Source of the DNA: Symbiodinium natans | Lineage: Eukaryota > Sar > Dinophyceae > Suessiales > Symbiodiniaceae | Direction: 5' to 3' | DNA length: 64,000 nucleotides | Assembly (NCBI GenBank): GCA_905221605.1 | Contig: CAJNDS010002089.1 | Span: forward strand, 609,793-673,792 | Shown here: positions 36,232-47,449 of the stretch, in pieces | Layout: each line of letters opens with the position of its first letter | Position numbering within the stretch: the stretch's first letter is position 1 | Notes under the pieces: generated by a model | Told to the model about the DNA's origin: nothing | Seen by the model: the letters and a program-made list of their open reading frames with translations, nothing else | Databases searched by the model: none | Program-made: the position numbers and the translations under genes

Positions 36232-37806
36232 GGATTTCAAACAATAGATACATAAATCCCAGGCCTGAAAACCTAAGCCTCAATGGATCCGAGGTCTACG
36301 TCGTGGGTGGCATCGTGGATCGTTCTGCCGGGGCCCAAGCAGCTCCCAAACGGCTGCACCTTTCGATTGCTCTCTACGGCGAGGCACTGTCTGATGTTCG
36401 GGCTTCGGCCTGGGTGTTGGTGCCAAGGTGAAGAAGATGCAGAGCAGAACGCAGGCGGTCGAGCGGGGCGCAACGAAGCACCCTGCCACGAAGTGATTTA
36501 GGCTCGAGCCCGCAGCCCCTCCAGCCCCCTACGAAGCAGGAAGCCAGCGAGAGCTTTCGGCCCGGGCACCACAACCCTAAACCCTCAACCGAGGCTCCGC
36601 AAGCTTCCCCTGAAGAGCTTTGGCCCCGCTGGCTGCTGCCCGGTGCTGAACATCGACTGCGTGGCCCCTCGGATGGATGGGGTTCAAATTGAGAGGTTCG
36701 GAGAGACATGTTCATAGGGTCTCTTCGAACAGTGGTTTGTTTGGGAGTGGTTCCTGGGTCTGGAGCTTTTGCCATTTGTGGTTTTAGGGTGTTTGCATGT
36801 GCATGAGGGAAAACGGAAGGGCCTCCGAGAACCCAAAGCTCAAACTCAGCGTCCAAAGTGGTCTTCATGCTTCTGCTGTTCGGCTCCGAGCCCCCTTTGA
36901 AGCGAGGTCCGAATACTGTGTGAGTGGCTGAAGGGAGATGGCAGTTGGCAGGAGGCTTAGCATCAGCATGGGTCAGGTCATGATTTCCCCTTGCCCTTCG
37001 CGTTGTGGCGCTGTGCCTTCGTGAGGCAAGACGTGTTTGAGCTCTGTCTGTCAGGGCCTGAGATACACTCAACCAACCCTAAACCCTAAACCCTAAACCC
37101 CAAACCCTGAACCCTGAACCCTAAACCCCAAACCCCAAACCCCAAACACCAAACCCTAAACCCCGGAAGCTTCTTCTTTCCGGCTCTGCACAGCGCTCCC
37201 CGATGGCTCTGTTCCTGAGCCCCTTGGCTACCACCGCAGACCTGAGAGGCCACCTCGCCGTGTGGGCGACCGCGCCGCGCGTGGCTAAGTGGGGTTCCAG
37301 CTATGCGTGGTTTAAGGGGACATGCCCTAAGCATGAAGCCACCCTCTGGGGTTTTCGGGGAGGGTTAGTCTCCAAAGCCCTCGAAGGCAGGGGTGAGGAC
37401 TTTGGGGTTTTAGGGTTCAAGGGTTCAAGCCAGGCCTCCTTTCCCGCCCGAAAATCCTATCTAAAGTTCTTGAAGAGGCAACCAAGACTACACCCCCTCC
37501 CCTCTACATGTCAGGCCTCAGCTCCGGAACCTAGTGTACGCCAAAGTTTGCTCGCCTAAACCCAGGTCTTGACCAAGCGGCAGCGCCGGACCCAGCGCGC
37601 CCTCGAGCGGGCGGAGGCCAGATGCTTTTGGATCTTCTGGGTGGTTGTTCCTTTCAGGCTTAGTTGGCTTCTGAACAGAATTCGGGGAGGATGTTAGATT
37701 TCACGGAGGCAATAACTTGTGCAGTTGGAGGCTGGTGTGGTCTCCAGATGTCTCTCATGCCGAGGACATTACCAACGCAGCCCTGCCAACACCCACGCTA
37801 CCCAAA
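33891..37806 (+). CDS. TRM10-type tRNA (guanine-9-N1)-methyltransferase
   Basis: Exons 33891-33929, 35034-35125, 35222-35330, 35460-35767, 36021-36087, 36294-36326, 37566-37616 and 37765 to about 37806 join in phase, with every donor GC and every acceptor AG/G. The N-terminus is acidic (SSEESE) and then basic (PKSELKRLRKAERKEQRR), as in TRM10. The SPOUT domain follows: RIAINCSFSDTM, then DVRELTSLAKQ, LAYTQTRDSNSKVQLHITSL, LVILTPDAEEELLEV (family: lvYLTaDSp..L.eld), YVVGGIVDRS (the SAM-binding knot signature) and DITNAALPT (family: gI..arLPi). TRM10 methylates N1 of purine 9 in tRNAs using S-adenosylmethionine. The family length is about 280-340 residues; about 265 are placed here. The C-terminal helices are missing; a stop-containing frame at about 38883-38973 (RHDVVLKVHRAL) is a candidate last exon. 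Confidence 0.88.
34478..34745 (+). repeat. 45-bp tandem repeat in TRM10 intron 1
   Basis: About six degenerate tandem copies of the ~45-base unit (consensus parts CGCTTTTGGATGTCTGGGCT and GCGAAATGCGAAACTGTCGT). The period is a multiple of three, which keeps a minus-strand frame open and gives it a repeated peptide of 15 residues. I treat that frame as a by-product. Confidence 0.85.
36139..36232. repeat. TATGTA/TATGTC hexamer microsatellite
   Basis: About fifteen TATGTA or TATGTC units. It fills much of the TRM10 intron between the LLEV exon and the YVVGG exon. Confidence 0.9.
37076..37166 (+). repeat. Telomere-type repeats in a TRM10 intron
   Basis: About twelve units of CCCTAAA, CCCCAAA or CCCTGAA in tandem, inside the intron before the VLTKRQRR exon. 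Confidence 0.9.
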
Positions 37807-40234
37807 GCTCCTCAAAGCCCAGGGGGCCCATAGATTAGACATGAGTGCATACGTTTTAAGACATGCGTTACATTCCTAACTGCAGCCTCCCCCCCCATGA
37901 GCCCTTGTTATGGACTCCGTTTGTTTGTTTTTTTTGGGGGGGCCGCCTGGTGAGAGAGTGACCACCCTGCACCCGCACAAAAACAAAAGGCGCCCGCACA
38001 CTCGCAGCCAAAAAGCAAACGCGCTCACGCACCCACAGACAAAAACTGACAAAAACCACGTGCCGCCCACCACCCCTCTCCCCACGTCCTCCCCCACAGG
38101 AAACCCTATAAAGAGAGAAAGGGCGAATCGCCAAAGCACATGAACTATTTCCTCGCCCTTATGTCTTTGGCCTTTTAGACAGAGGTTGTCCTATTGACAC
38201 ATAGAGGAATCCATAAAAACGTAGAGAAAAGAGAGTGTTATGATTTTACAAGAAATAGAATAGAATACAGGAGGAGAAACGGTTTCCGACAAGAAATTAA
38301 GGGTTTTCGGGTTAGATACATATACACACAGCCGTGGAGGTTATTCTAGGAATATATGCACGAGGCAGATGTTCCCTATGTTTCAAAAGAAAACCCGACT
38401 TCCTCACTGGAAACTTGGATTTCTTTTACATGTCCATACAGAATAATGTTTTCCTATCGACATTACAAAAACAGACAGGGCTTTCCTGCTCAAGGGCTCG
38501 CTGCAACATGCCTCCTCACCCGCAGCCAACACAAGAACAACCCCCCCCCCCCCCCCCCCCCCCCCAACCGGTAGCAAGCCCCCCCCCCCCCGCACCCGCG
38601 GCAAAGAACGCGCCCCCGCACCCGCAGCAACAAAAAAGAAGAGCGCGCCCGCAACAAAGAAGCAACCGCACAATAATACAAAGCACTCTTATCCCCCCCC
38701 TTGTTAATTCAGGGCTTTTGACCAGGCCGGGGCCCCGATGCCCGCGGCATAAGCCTCGGTTCAGCTTCAAGAAGGAGCCGGTTGCGCAGTAGCCCCTCGA
38801 CCCCTCCTTGGACTCGAGGGCATAGGCCATGCAGCCAGGGCCTCAGACAACAAGCCTCTATTTGCAGTCTAGGACATTCTCCGGCCAGCGGAAGTTTGCG
38901 GCATGACGTTGTCTTGAAGGTACACAGAGCCCTTCGCAAACGCGGGGCTTCAAACGTCAGCTCGTCTCTATAATGTGATCTTGAACTTCGAATCTCGTCT
39001 TAGAGTCTAGGATGCGAAGGAGTGGGGCTGAGGTTTGTAGCTGGATTCTGGTGTAGGACTTGTAAAGTCGGACGAACATGCTCATGATGCCAGGGTGCTG
39101 CTGTGGGCGCAACAACAGCACCAAATCAAAGCTAGCCATGCTGGCATCAACGTGCAATGTCTGCAACAACATTGTTGCAATACCTGGAGCTTGAACACCT
39201 CGAAAAGCTGCCGAACAGACCTGGAGCTGTCAATCTTAGCTGAGTTTTTAGTTGCATGATCGCTTCTTGATCCTCATACCAGGAACTCTATTCCCGATGA
39301 ATAGCTCTGTCGAGCTAACGCCCAATCGGCCAAGTGAGAGCCCGAGGTGCGAGTAAATCTGCGCTCCCGGTGGCGAAGGATGCCTCGAGTTCTCGGGTAT
39401 TGCGTTGTTTTTGTTTGTCGTTTCGAAGGGCCAGAGGTGTTAGGAACGTGAGCAGCTTGCGGGCTTCTTCGAACCAGATGCAGGTGCCTCGCAAATGATC
39501 ATGGGCGTCGGTTCTTCAGGGCCACTACGGTTAGACCTCTGAAAGGCCAACATCCCAGAATCCGTCGGACGCGAAAAGCAACAACGAATCAGTGAGGAGA
39601 CCTCCGTGAGATTCCGCAGAACGAGCTGTTGGGCATGTGTTCAGGCCGGAGCGGTAGCTTCGGGTGTGCGGGGAGGGGAGGGGGGGGTTCCCCGCGGGCG
39701 TGCTGCTCGGGAATCGACATTCCCCGACGGCGCGGAAGTTTAGGCACCTCACCCTAAACTGAGCATCACTAGATAGGCAACATCATTAGAAGGGTCTCCG
39801 TGCAGCCTACAGTATGCATTTCCAGTTGCCCGATGCTGTGCCTGTGGCTGCAGGTAGTGCTTGCAGGCAGTCCCTACAGGACCGCCTCGCAAGCAACACG
39901 TGCAAGTCCAGATACCTTACCCTAAGCCTAACATCACTTAACAGGTTCTGTACCACCTGCGCAAACCTGTTGATGTCAGACATTGTCAGTCTCCCACGAC
40001 CCCAAAAATCTGAAGGTTCCTGGGCCTATCGCAACCTAAACACTTGAAACCCCAAGAACCCGACTCTCCCCCCCCTCTCCCCCCCGCCCCCCTCCCAGTC
40101 CCCCTCCCTTCCCCTTGAACAGGTTTTGCACGTAGTCGGATTCAGGGACTGCTAACCGACTTGCGACCAACGAAGCCAGAGGAAGCCAAAACTAGCTTGG
40201 AGAACCTCCGTCCCCCCGCCTCGTTGTGGTCGCC
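37807..40234. other. TRM10 3' region and spacer
   Basis: May hold the last TRM10 exons, which I could not place firmly. It also contains two long C runs at about 38540-38564 and 38580-38592 and an AT-richer part near 38150-38470. A frame at 39814-40047 is not recognisable. Confidence 0.4.
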
Positions 40235-42946
40235 ATGATTGACTACAAGCACGGAAACTGGGGAATGAAAGTCCTCCTCATGTGGAGGGGGTCCGTGATC
40301 CCAAAAGCGCTTGTGTGGTCTATCCCGTGCGCAACGATTACAGTGCTCTTGCACGTCTTCTGGGTGACGGCAAAGGGCGATAGCAGTACGGAGATGGAGG
40401 GGATCAATACCATCTATTCTGGCTACACCTTCGTAATTGGCTTTCTCATTGTTTTTCGAAGCAATCAGGCGTACTCACGGTTTTGGGAGAGCGTCACTTT
40501 GTTTCACCAGATCACGGGGGAGTGGACCAGCGCTGTCAGCAACCTACTCTCCTTCTGTAGTCCCAGCGAAGAAAAGCAGCCGGAAGTGGAGGAGTTTCGA
40601 CAGTACCTCATCCGCTTGCTCAGCCTTCTCCACTGCAATGCCCTGCAAACAATCTGTGACCTCGCAGACGACACCCTGGAGGTTCTTAATCTGGGTGGCA
40701 TCGACGCAGAAAGCCTGCTGCACCTGCGGACGAGTCCGGATCGCTGTGAGATTGTGATGTTGTGGATTGAGCGCTTGATTGTGGAAGCAGACAGGAAGAA
40801 GACCTTGGAGGTGCCTCCCCCGATCCTCTCGCGAGCGTTCCAAGAGCTCTCCCGTGGCATGGTCAGCGTGACCAATGTGCGGAAGATCCGCAAGGCCTCT
40901 GAATCCCTCCTCCCAAAGAGCCCCCCCCTCCCCCCCCCCCAAAAAAAAAACCGAAGTTTCAAAAAGCCGCCCCTTAGCCAAAATAACCACCATTCAACCA
41001 CCACAAAAGCCTCTCGAAAGGTACCGTTCCCTTTCCCGTACTCGCAGTACCTGTCGTATATGTTGATCATCCACTGGTTCCTCACGCCACTCGTGGCCAG
41101 TCAGACGGTCTTGAAGCCTTGGTGGGCCGGTATTATTGTCCCTGGGCTACCTGTTTTTTTTTTCCTATGCTGTTCTGCTGCTGTGCCTGTTTTTTTACTT
41201 TCCTGCGTTGGGGGACGAGTAGGCCTCAAGGACACGGCAAACCTTTTCAGCTCAGGCTTATGGCTTAGGGATAAACAGGGGTACGGTTGTAGGCATGCTG
41301 GGCGGTGCAGATGCGAGAAAGTTTAATCAGCTGAATCATGCGACTGATTTCAGGTTTTTGTGGTTTCTACATCGTACTGGACGCTGTTCTACATAGCGCA
41401 GGAGACGCTTGGAGATGCGTCAGAATGCTGGAGGCATGATCGTCGTCCTCTCTTTAAGCCGTTGTATAAGCCCCTAAGAGTTGCCAACAACCTCCCGAAC
41501 AAAAGCCCTCAAAAAACCCAATTAGAACCACCCCCCGCCCCCCCCCCCCCCCCCCCCCCCGCCAAAAAAAAAAGAAATCCAAACAAACAAACAAAACACA
41601 ACGCCCCAAGGAACCCACAGCCCACTTCAAAAAACCCGAATAACAGGCCACCTGAGGCCAAAGCCTCCAAGCGCGCCCAAGGATCGACCAGCCCTTCGGG
41701 GAGGACGCGAACGACCTGCCCGTGACCTTCTCTCTCCTTCAGACAGAGGGCTCCCTTAAGAAGGGGTATGTACATGGGTAGTTAGTTAGATGGGTATGAC
41801 GATCATGATTCATAGGTCTTGATAAGTCTTTACGATGTGTTCTGGGCCGCGGCTCGGGTTGTGGTTCAGGTTTGGGAGGGCCTCTAAGCTTCTGTGGGAT
41901 GAGCAGTCGGGTTCACGAAGCCCTAAGGTGAGGGATATGCAGCGCGAGTTCAATGCCAAGCTGGAGCTGCTTGGTGCACTTCAAAGTAAGTAAGAAAGCT
42001 AGTGAAGCAAGCCAGTAAGTAAGTGAGTATGTATGTAAGTGAGTGAGTGAGTAAGTAAGTAGGTAAGGTGTTCTCATTATTCGGTTTTTCGGGCCAGTTT
42101 CCCCCCAGAGTGTAAAAAACACATGTGAGAACACTGTAGGGATCCGCGCCTTGACGTGGGAGTGCCTGAATGGAGTCTTTGCAGCGCATCGGTAGCCGAT
42201 GCGTCAAGCTTCTGCCGCTTCGCCTGAGGTTCTTTGTCCAGCCGCTGTCGTGGACCGTGCCTCCTTTCAGCCTGGACGTGGAAGAATCAGTTCAAGTCAA
42301 AGTCTTGAACTCGAGCTTCTCGTGCCTCAGCAGGGATCACAGTCACAGTCCCCATGATACCAAGCCTTGAAAAGCCTGGAAGGGCAGCGTCTCAAAGACT
42401 CAAAGATCCTGAAGTCCCAAACTTCCCAAACCACCCGTCTGCGCCTCGCAGGTTTCGAGGCCATGCCGACGAGGTCTCAGTCTCCAGATCTTCACGCAGA
42501 ATCAGCGCTGGGCCAGACGACATCTTTACGACCATCGCCAAGGACCCGGTCCTAAGTGCGAGCTTCTTCATCCCGTCGGAGCTGCCAAAGGATGTCTCTG
42601 TCAATCATCGGCTGGAGCTTCCCGAACTGCGAGTGTTCTTGTCACAACTGCTACCGCCGGAGTTGGAGCTCAACACCAGCCTATGGAAAGAGCTGGAAAG
42701 CAAAGTCCTTGCCGGGGGGCCCGCGGAACCGGACACCGACAGGCTCGGCGACAGGGTCGCCGACAAGGTGACCGACAAGGTCGCCGACAAGGTCGCCGAC
42801 CTTAGGTCGACTCGAATCTCTCCCCACGAGCTGTCACAGAGGCTGGCCAGCTACTTGAAGGCCAGGCCTCCCACACTTGACGGGGAGTTGCGGATGCTGG
42901 ATCAGCTGCTGGCCGACAAGTTCCGGCTTCTGGAGAGAATATGATG
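40235..42946 (+). CDS. Bestrophin-family anion channel
   Basis: Exons 40235-40894, 41021-41137, 41354-41403, 41682-41721 and 41928-41985 join in phase. A last exon from about 42452 to a stop at 42946 carries the C-terminal tail, but a linking exon near 42210-42330 is unresolved. Donors are GC, GT, GA, GT, GT. Family blocks in order: MIDY at the start, RGSVIPKALVW (first helix), FVIGFLIVFRSNQAYSRFWE at residues 67-85 (the bestrophin signature), NVRKIRKVPFPFPYSQ (family: iRktPfPfpYaq), WWAGIIVF and then IAQEIDQPFGEDANDLPV and MQREFN. Bestrophins form pentameric chloride or bicarbonate channels; algal members sit in thylakoids near the pyrenoid and supply bicarbonate, so a role in carbon concentration is possible but not shown. 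The tail has a TDKVADKVAD heptad-like repeat and is probably cytosolic or stromal. Confidence 0.9.
40925..40952. repeat. Poly(C)-to-poly(A) tract, bestrophin intron 1
   Basis: A run of about 18 C interrupted by one T passes into about 10 A. Intron 3 of the same gene holds a very similar tract at about 41531-41573. Confidence 0.9.
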
Positions 42947-44215
42947 CTTTTTTGGGGCACCTCCTCTCCACTGCCTACACAAAGAGCAGGTTGGCCGGTA
43001 TGTGGGTCTGGGATGCAAGCTCTCGAAGGCAAATACGAAAGATGGCGACACTGGGGCAATTTTCGAATAAGAGTTGCCGCAGTTGCCACACTTCAGCAGC
43101 TAGCAGCTGCTGTAGCGGTTCGAGACTTCTTAGAGTCTTAGAGCTTCTTGAAAAACACCTCCTTTTCCCGGTAGTCCATATCCATGCGTGGGAGAGCCAA
43201 TGGGCTCTGACACGCTGCGTGCTTCTACCCAGACTTGTTCGCGAGGTTCAAAAGAGGATCGAACCTCAGCGCTGAAACGGATGAAGCCGCTCAGACCCCA
43301 AAAGAACCTGTGCCCTGTAGAAGCCTGGAAGCCTACAACTTCACACGGACCTGCTCTCTAAGAGGCTTGCATTTCAGCTGATGGTTGCTCTTGTTTACAG
43401 GGTCAGTTCGAGTGTTTCTCTTCGTGTTCTGCAGATCGGCTATGGACTCCTGACCGTCCCCAACCGTGACTCAGTTCACCTTATTCTTGAGTCCAAAATG
43501 CCTTCAGCCCGTTGAACATGATGTTGGTCGACGCGCTAATCCCTAAACCCTAAACCCTAATTCTCTCCCCTATTGTGCTTGCTCTATTTATTCCCTAATC
43601 TAGGGCATCAAAGGAGGGAGATCCAAGCCGTCAACTCTCAGGCCTAAACCCTCAACCCTAAACCCTACACCCTAAACCCTACGCGAAAAAAACACTGCCA
43701 GGCAAAAGCCAAAAGCCTCTGAGCAGGGCACGTGCAGGAGCTGAGGGCGCGCCGCGAAAAAGTCACCTTAGCCGGGGGCGGGTGGGGGCAGGAGATGCGG
43801 AGATCAGGCGTAATACAGTAGAACATAGTAGAACCATCTTTACCATAAGGCGTTGCCAGTGATCTTGCCACGTCGCGGCGAAAGCACGAAACAAATAGGG
43901 CTACAAGTACCGGTTGACATGAATGCCTAGTAGATGTACCATTACAGGACCGGTGAATTCTTCTGATATGAACTGCTCCTGCCCTGACCACCGCTGCGAA
44001 ACTGCAAAGGCCACTTTTTTTTTGACACCCACCAAGCTACTAGCACGCCGCGTGGCCGTTCCGCCTGTGAGACATCGCGATACCTGTGATTTCAGAGAGT
44101 CCCGGAGACCATCGCCGCGCAGATCATCACCAGATTTTCACTAGTTTTTCCCGGAGCCCCGGCCATTGATCGCCGAACGAAAATCAACAAGCTTCGGTGT
44201 GAGCATGTTGGCTAA
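42947..44215. other. Spacer with telomere-type repeats
   Basis: No gene recognised. Two CCCTAAA clusters lie at about 43541-43560 and 43645-43682. Frames at 42877-43275 and 43923-44144 overlap other features or lack domains. Confidence 0.4.
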
Positions 44216-44639
44216 GGTCACCCGGCGCAACGTGAACGCATGATTTTCTTCACATAACTGTCCTCCACTGCCTTGTTGACCGTGAACGACCAGAGCGCCT
44301 CAGTGGGGTGACTCGGCGGCACCCGGCCGCAGCAATCCAACTCGATGCATTGACGCATCACGAAATCCCCCGCTCTCTGGCTGCCGCGTGGGCGCCAATC
44401 TTCGACCAGTCTACGCGGCCATACTTGGATGGTTAGGGCCGGCTGTCGGTGCACTCGCTGGTTTGGCTTTTGGGTTTAGGGTTTCGGGTTGGGGGTGTGT
44501 GTAGGGTTGGGGCTCTGTCAAGGAGCTGGGGTTGGAGATTAACGGCTGCGCCGTCGAAAAAGGCTCACACTCGAGAGATTTCACAAGCAGTGTCGTGCCG
44601 CCACCAATCAACTGTTCAGTCCTTGGGGCAGAAATCTCA

Positions 44640-45912
44640 TGTGGTGCACGAATGGGGAGAAGGGGGGGGGCACTCTGGCCCTGTCTAGCCAGTTCGCACT
44701 TCGCACCCGAGCAGGCGTGGATGCGCTGTCGGCCCGACTCCGCGCAACCCTGGAAAACGATGCTCGAGCCATTGTCGTTTCGCTGGACGGGCGTAGTGCA
44801 TACGACTGCATTTCCCATGCGGCGTTTCTGCGCAAGCTGTGCGAGGTGGCGCCCGCACTCGTGCCTTTTGCGCGCGTTTTTTCCGGCCAGGCATCGGAAT
44901 ACCAATGGTGGGACGACGGCGGGGTGCGCCACGGCATACGGCATACGCCAGGCAGAGGGCTGCTAACAAAGCGATTGCCCCCGCCTTTTTCGCCCTCGGC
45001 CAACATGAGGCGTTGCGCCGGGCAGCCTCGCAGCTTCTCTACGTCTCGACCGCGCCTGTCACCAGATCCAGGGCGGCGCGTGCTCTGTTTGGGTCGGGCA
45101 GGAGGACGTAGAGGTCATCGAAGAAGGCCATGACTGATTCACCTTGCCGTAACTGGCATATTTGCCAACTTGGGCAAAACGCGCGTCTTCAACTACGAAG
45201 GAGGCCCGGCGCCGCCAGGCATCGCCGACTTGGGGCCCGACCAGGTTGCTTTCCTCGTCGCCTTGAGGAACTGATGTGGCAGCGGGTTCGCCTGCGCTTG
45301 AATGCCTCCAAAACACGTGTGTGGAATGCGGCTGGCGTGTGGGTCGGTGACCTTGCTGCCAGCCCGGAACAGCGCGGTCTGACTGCGACAGGTGTCCCCA
45401 TCTTCTCCAGGATCTTCCTGCCATCCATGACACTCCAACCTGCTGGCTGCTTCTTTCTTGTTGCGCGGCGGCGCACTCCGGTCGATTCCACTGCAAGCCA
45501 CGCGGCCTTTCGCTGCGGGCCAAGATCAGGCAGTGCTAGCGTGCCTCAACACACGTTTGTTGGGCCCAGAACGGGCTCCCACCGCTTGCCACAGCCCGTG
45601 CCCAGCCTGCCCTGCGCGATGGCGGCCTTGGCCTACGCAGTGCGGCGCGGCATGCTCCCGCCGCTTATCGGTCCTCCTGGGCCGACGCCTCTCGGGACCC
45701 ACCCTTCGTGCGCGCTCGTTGACACTCTCGATGGGGGGTCGCTGGCACCCGAAGCCCTGCAGTCTGCGCTCTTAGCTCCCGCTTCCTTGTCTGCGTCCGG
45801 CTATGTGCCATCGACTTGGTCTGAGCTTTTGTCGTCCCCTCCTCCACACCCGCCCGACGTCGACCTCAACTGCTGTGCGGAATTCTGTTCCACGCGGCAA
45901 ACAGAACGCTAA
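44640..45912 (+). pseudogene. Decayed non-LTR reverse transcriptase, copy 1
   Basis: Frameshifted reverse transcriptase palm and thumb. In order: FALRTRAGVDAL, then VVSLDGRSAYDCISHAAFL (palm aspartate block), then PALVPFARVFSG and YQWWDDGG, then APAFFALGQHEAL. The catalytic segment MAFFDDLYVLLPDPNRARA is present but on the opposite strand at about 45036-45152. It returns to + with GIFANLGKTRVFNYEGG. From about 45270 a second, overlapping thumb piece starts (RLNASKTRVWNAAG) and runs through DTLDGGSLAPEAL to 45912, so the block is a chimera of two copies. Many frameshifts; not functional. Confidence 0.85.
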
Positions 45913-45919
45913 CCTTCCA

Positions 45920-46440
45920 CGGTGATGCTTTGTCGGCTGCAAAGTGTGGGCCAGTGCTTCGCCACCAGCACGAGTGGAGAGAGCATATTGATGCGGATGG
46001 CAAGCCGCCTCGAAATCATTCGAAAGCTGCTGTGCCAGCGTGCGCGCAACAAGCCTGCGCAGCAGGTCACCAACGACAAGGCCGCGCGTGCCACCGGCGG
46101 GTTTACGAATGGCAGCCCATCGCGAGTCCAGCAACAATGGCATCAGGCACCTGCGCGCGAGCGAGTAGGTTGGCAACTTCACAGAAGAGGCCGGAGGTAT
46201 CCTCGTCGTCGAGCACAAGGCGCAGGATTTCTGCTCTGTGACCGCCCGGCCGGGGGCAGCACCGTCGGAGGTTTGTCAAGACCGCAGACCCAGCCAGCGC
46301 AACCGGCGTTTCTGCAGAACGTCGGGAGGCATGGGCCTGTATGGGTGGGCAGGGTCAGTCAGCTCCCGGAGCGTGGCGACCAGGGCCTGGCGAGCAGCCG
46401 CAAGCTCACCAACATAGGTATATCGAGTAGCATCTAGTAA
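45920..46440 (-). pseudogene. Reverse transcriptase N-terminal piece, inverted
   Basis: On the minus strand this reads PTYSLARRCLMPLLLDS, then AIRKPAGGTRGLVVGD (finger block), then RRLVARTLAQQLSNDFEAA and YALSTRAGGEALAH, matching the part of the element just before the palm. It faces away from copy 1. Upstream on the minus strand, frames toward 46437 read LRELTDP and continue the N-terminal linker. One or more frameshifts are present. Confidence 0.8.
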
Positions 46441-47140
46441 CTAGTAGCACGCTCGGCGCCCGGCCGACCTATTGTGCCTCTCCCCGCGTGCGAGCCCGGT
46501 GGATGGACGGCCCAGCACGATGCGGCGTTGCGCGACGAGTGTGCGCGCCAAAGTGGGCAAATGCCGGTCCGGATTTCTGGTGAAGAGACTGTGCGGGAGG
46601 CCGTGAAAGACTATGCACTTTGCACCTTCACCTCCAACGATGTTTTGTGTTGCAACCGGGTCGCGGCCAAGCGAGGTGAAGGGGGATCGATTTCGTCGCT
46701 ATGCCGCACCGCGACATGCAGTGGGCGCTTCAACCGATACGGCACGACGCCGGCATTGCGGCTTGGCGACCTGGCTGGGTTTGCCTTGGGTGTGCTCGGG
46801 ATGTCCAGCTGGATGACATCCATGTCCCCTCAAATGCCGGAAAGGCATGCGGAGGGTGCGGCAGCCGGCTTTGGTGGGAGTACGACCGGGCCACCAAGCG
46901 CTGGCACCTTCGCTGCTCCCACTGCTGCAACCGGCCGGCTCTGCCTGCGCTGCCACAAGCCACTGGCGTTGTCGTGCGGCCCGCCCTTGGGTGATGTGTG
47001 GGAGAGCACCAACTCGTGGTTGCATGTCCCACTTCTCCAGGCAGCTGCAGACCTCGCGGTCGCTGCGCTTGCGGAATGGCAAGCCGACCCGCGCGCTGCC
47101 GACTGGGGAGAAGCCCGGCACCTGCTCATGGTGTCCTAAC
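46441..47140 (+). pseudogene. Retroelement N-terminal zinc-binding region
   Basis: Two + frames contain paired cysteines: CLGCARDVQ ... CGGCGSRLWWEYD ... WHLRCSHC in one and CLRCHKPLALSC in the other, followed by a helical stretch (WLHVPLLQAAADLAVAAL). I interpret this as the zinc-finger-like N-terminal part of the same retroelement family because of its place, GC-richness and fragmentation. The assignment is inference. Confidence 0.5.
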
Positions 47141-47449
47141 CGGTGGGCCCGCATACGTTGGTAGCAGCTCTGGCACGTGCCGTTGAGGCCGCGCCAGCAC
47201 ACGAGCACCACCTGCCGGATCTCATCTCACGCATCCAGGACGTGGGCTTGCCCAGCAGTGCGCGTGTCCACGTCGGATGGACAGCCGGGAGCCGGATGGG
47301 TACTTGCTTGCGCCCGTGCAAGAGGCCTTGCTCGAATGCTATGGAGACATGCATTTTGCGTCGGCCCTTGACCGGCACTCCAATCGCTTTCACCCAGCAA
47401 TTGCTCCTTGCCGCACTCCGTCGGTCAGGCGGAACCAGGTGCGGCCGCA

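Noticed and set aside
36374-37072. 232-codon minus-strand ORF
   Set aside because: It lies in a TRM10 intron, is low in hydrophobic residues and lacks any motif or splice partner.
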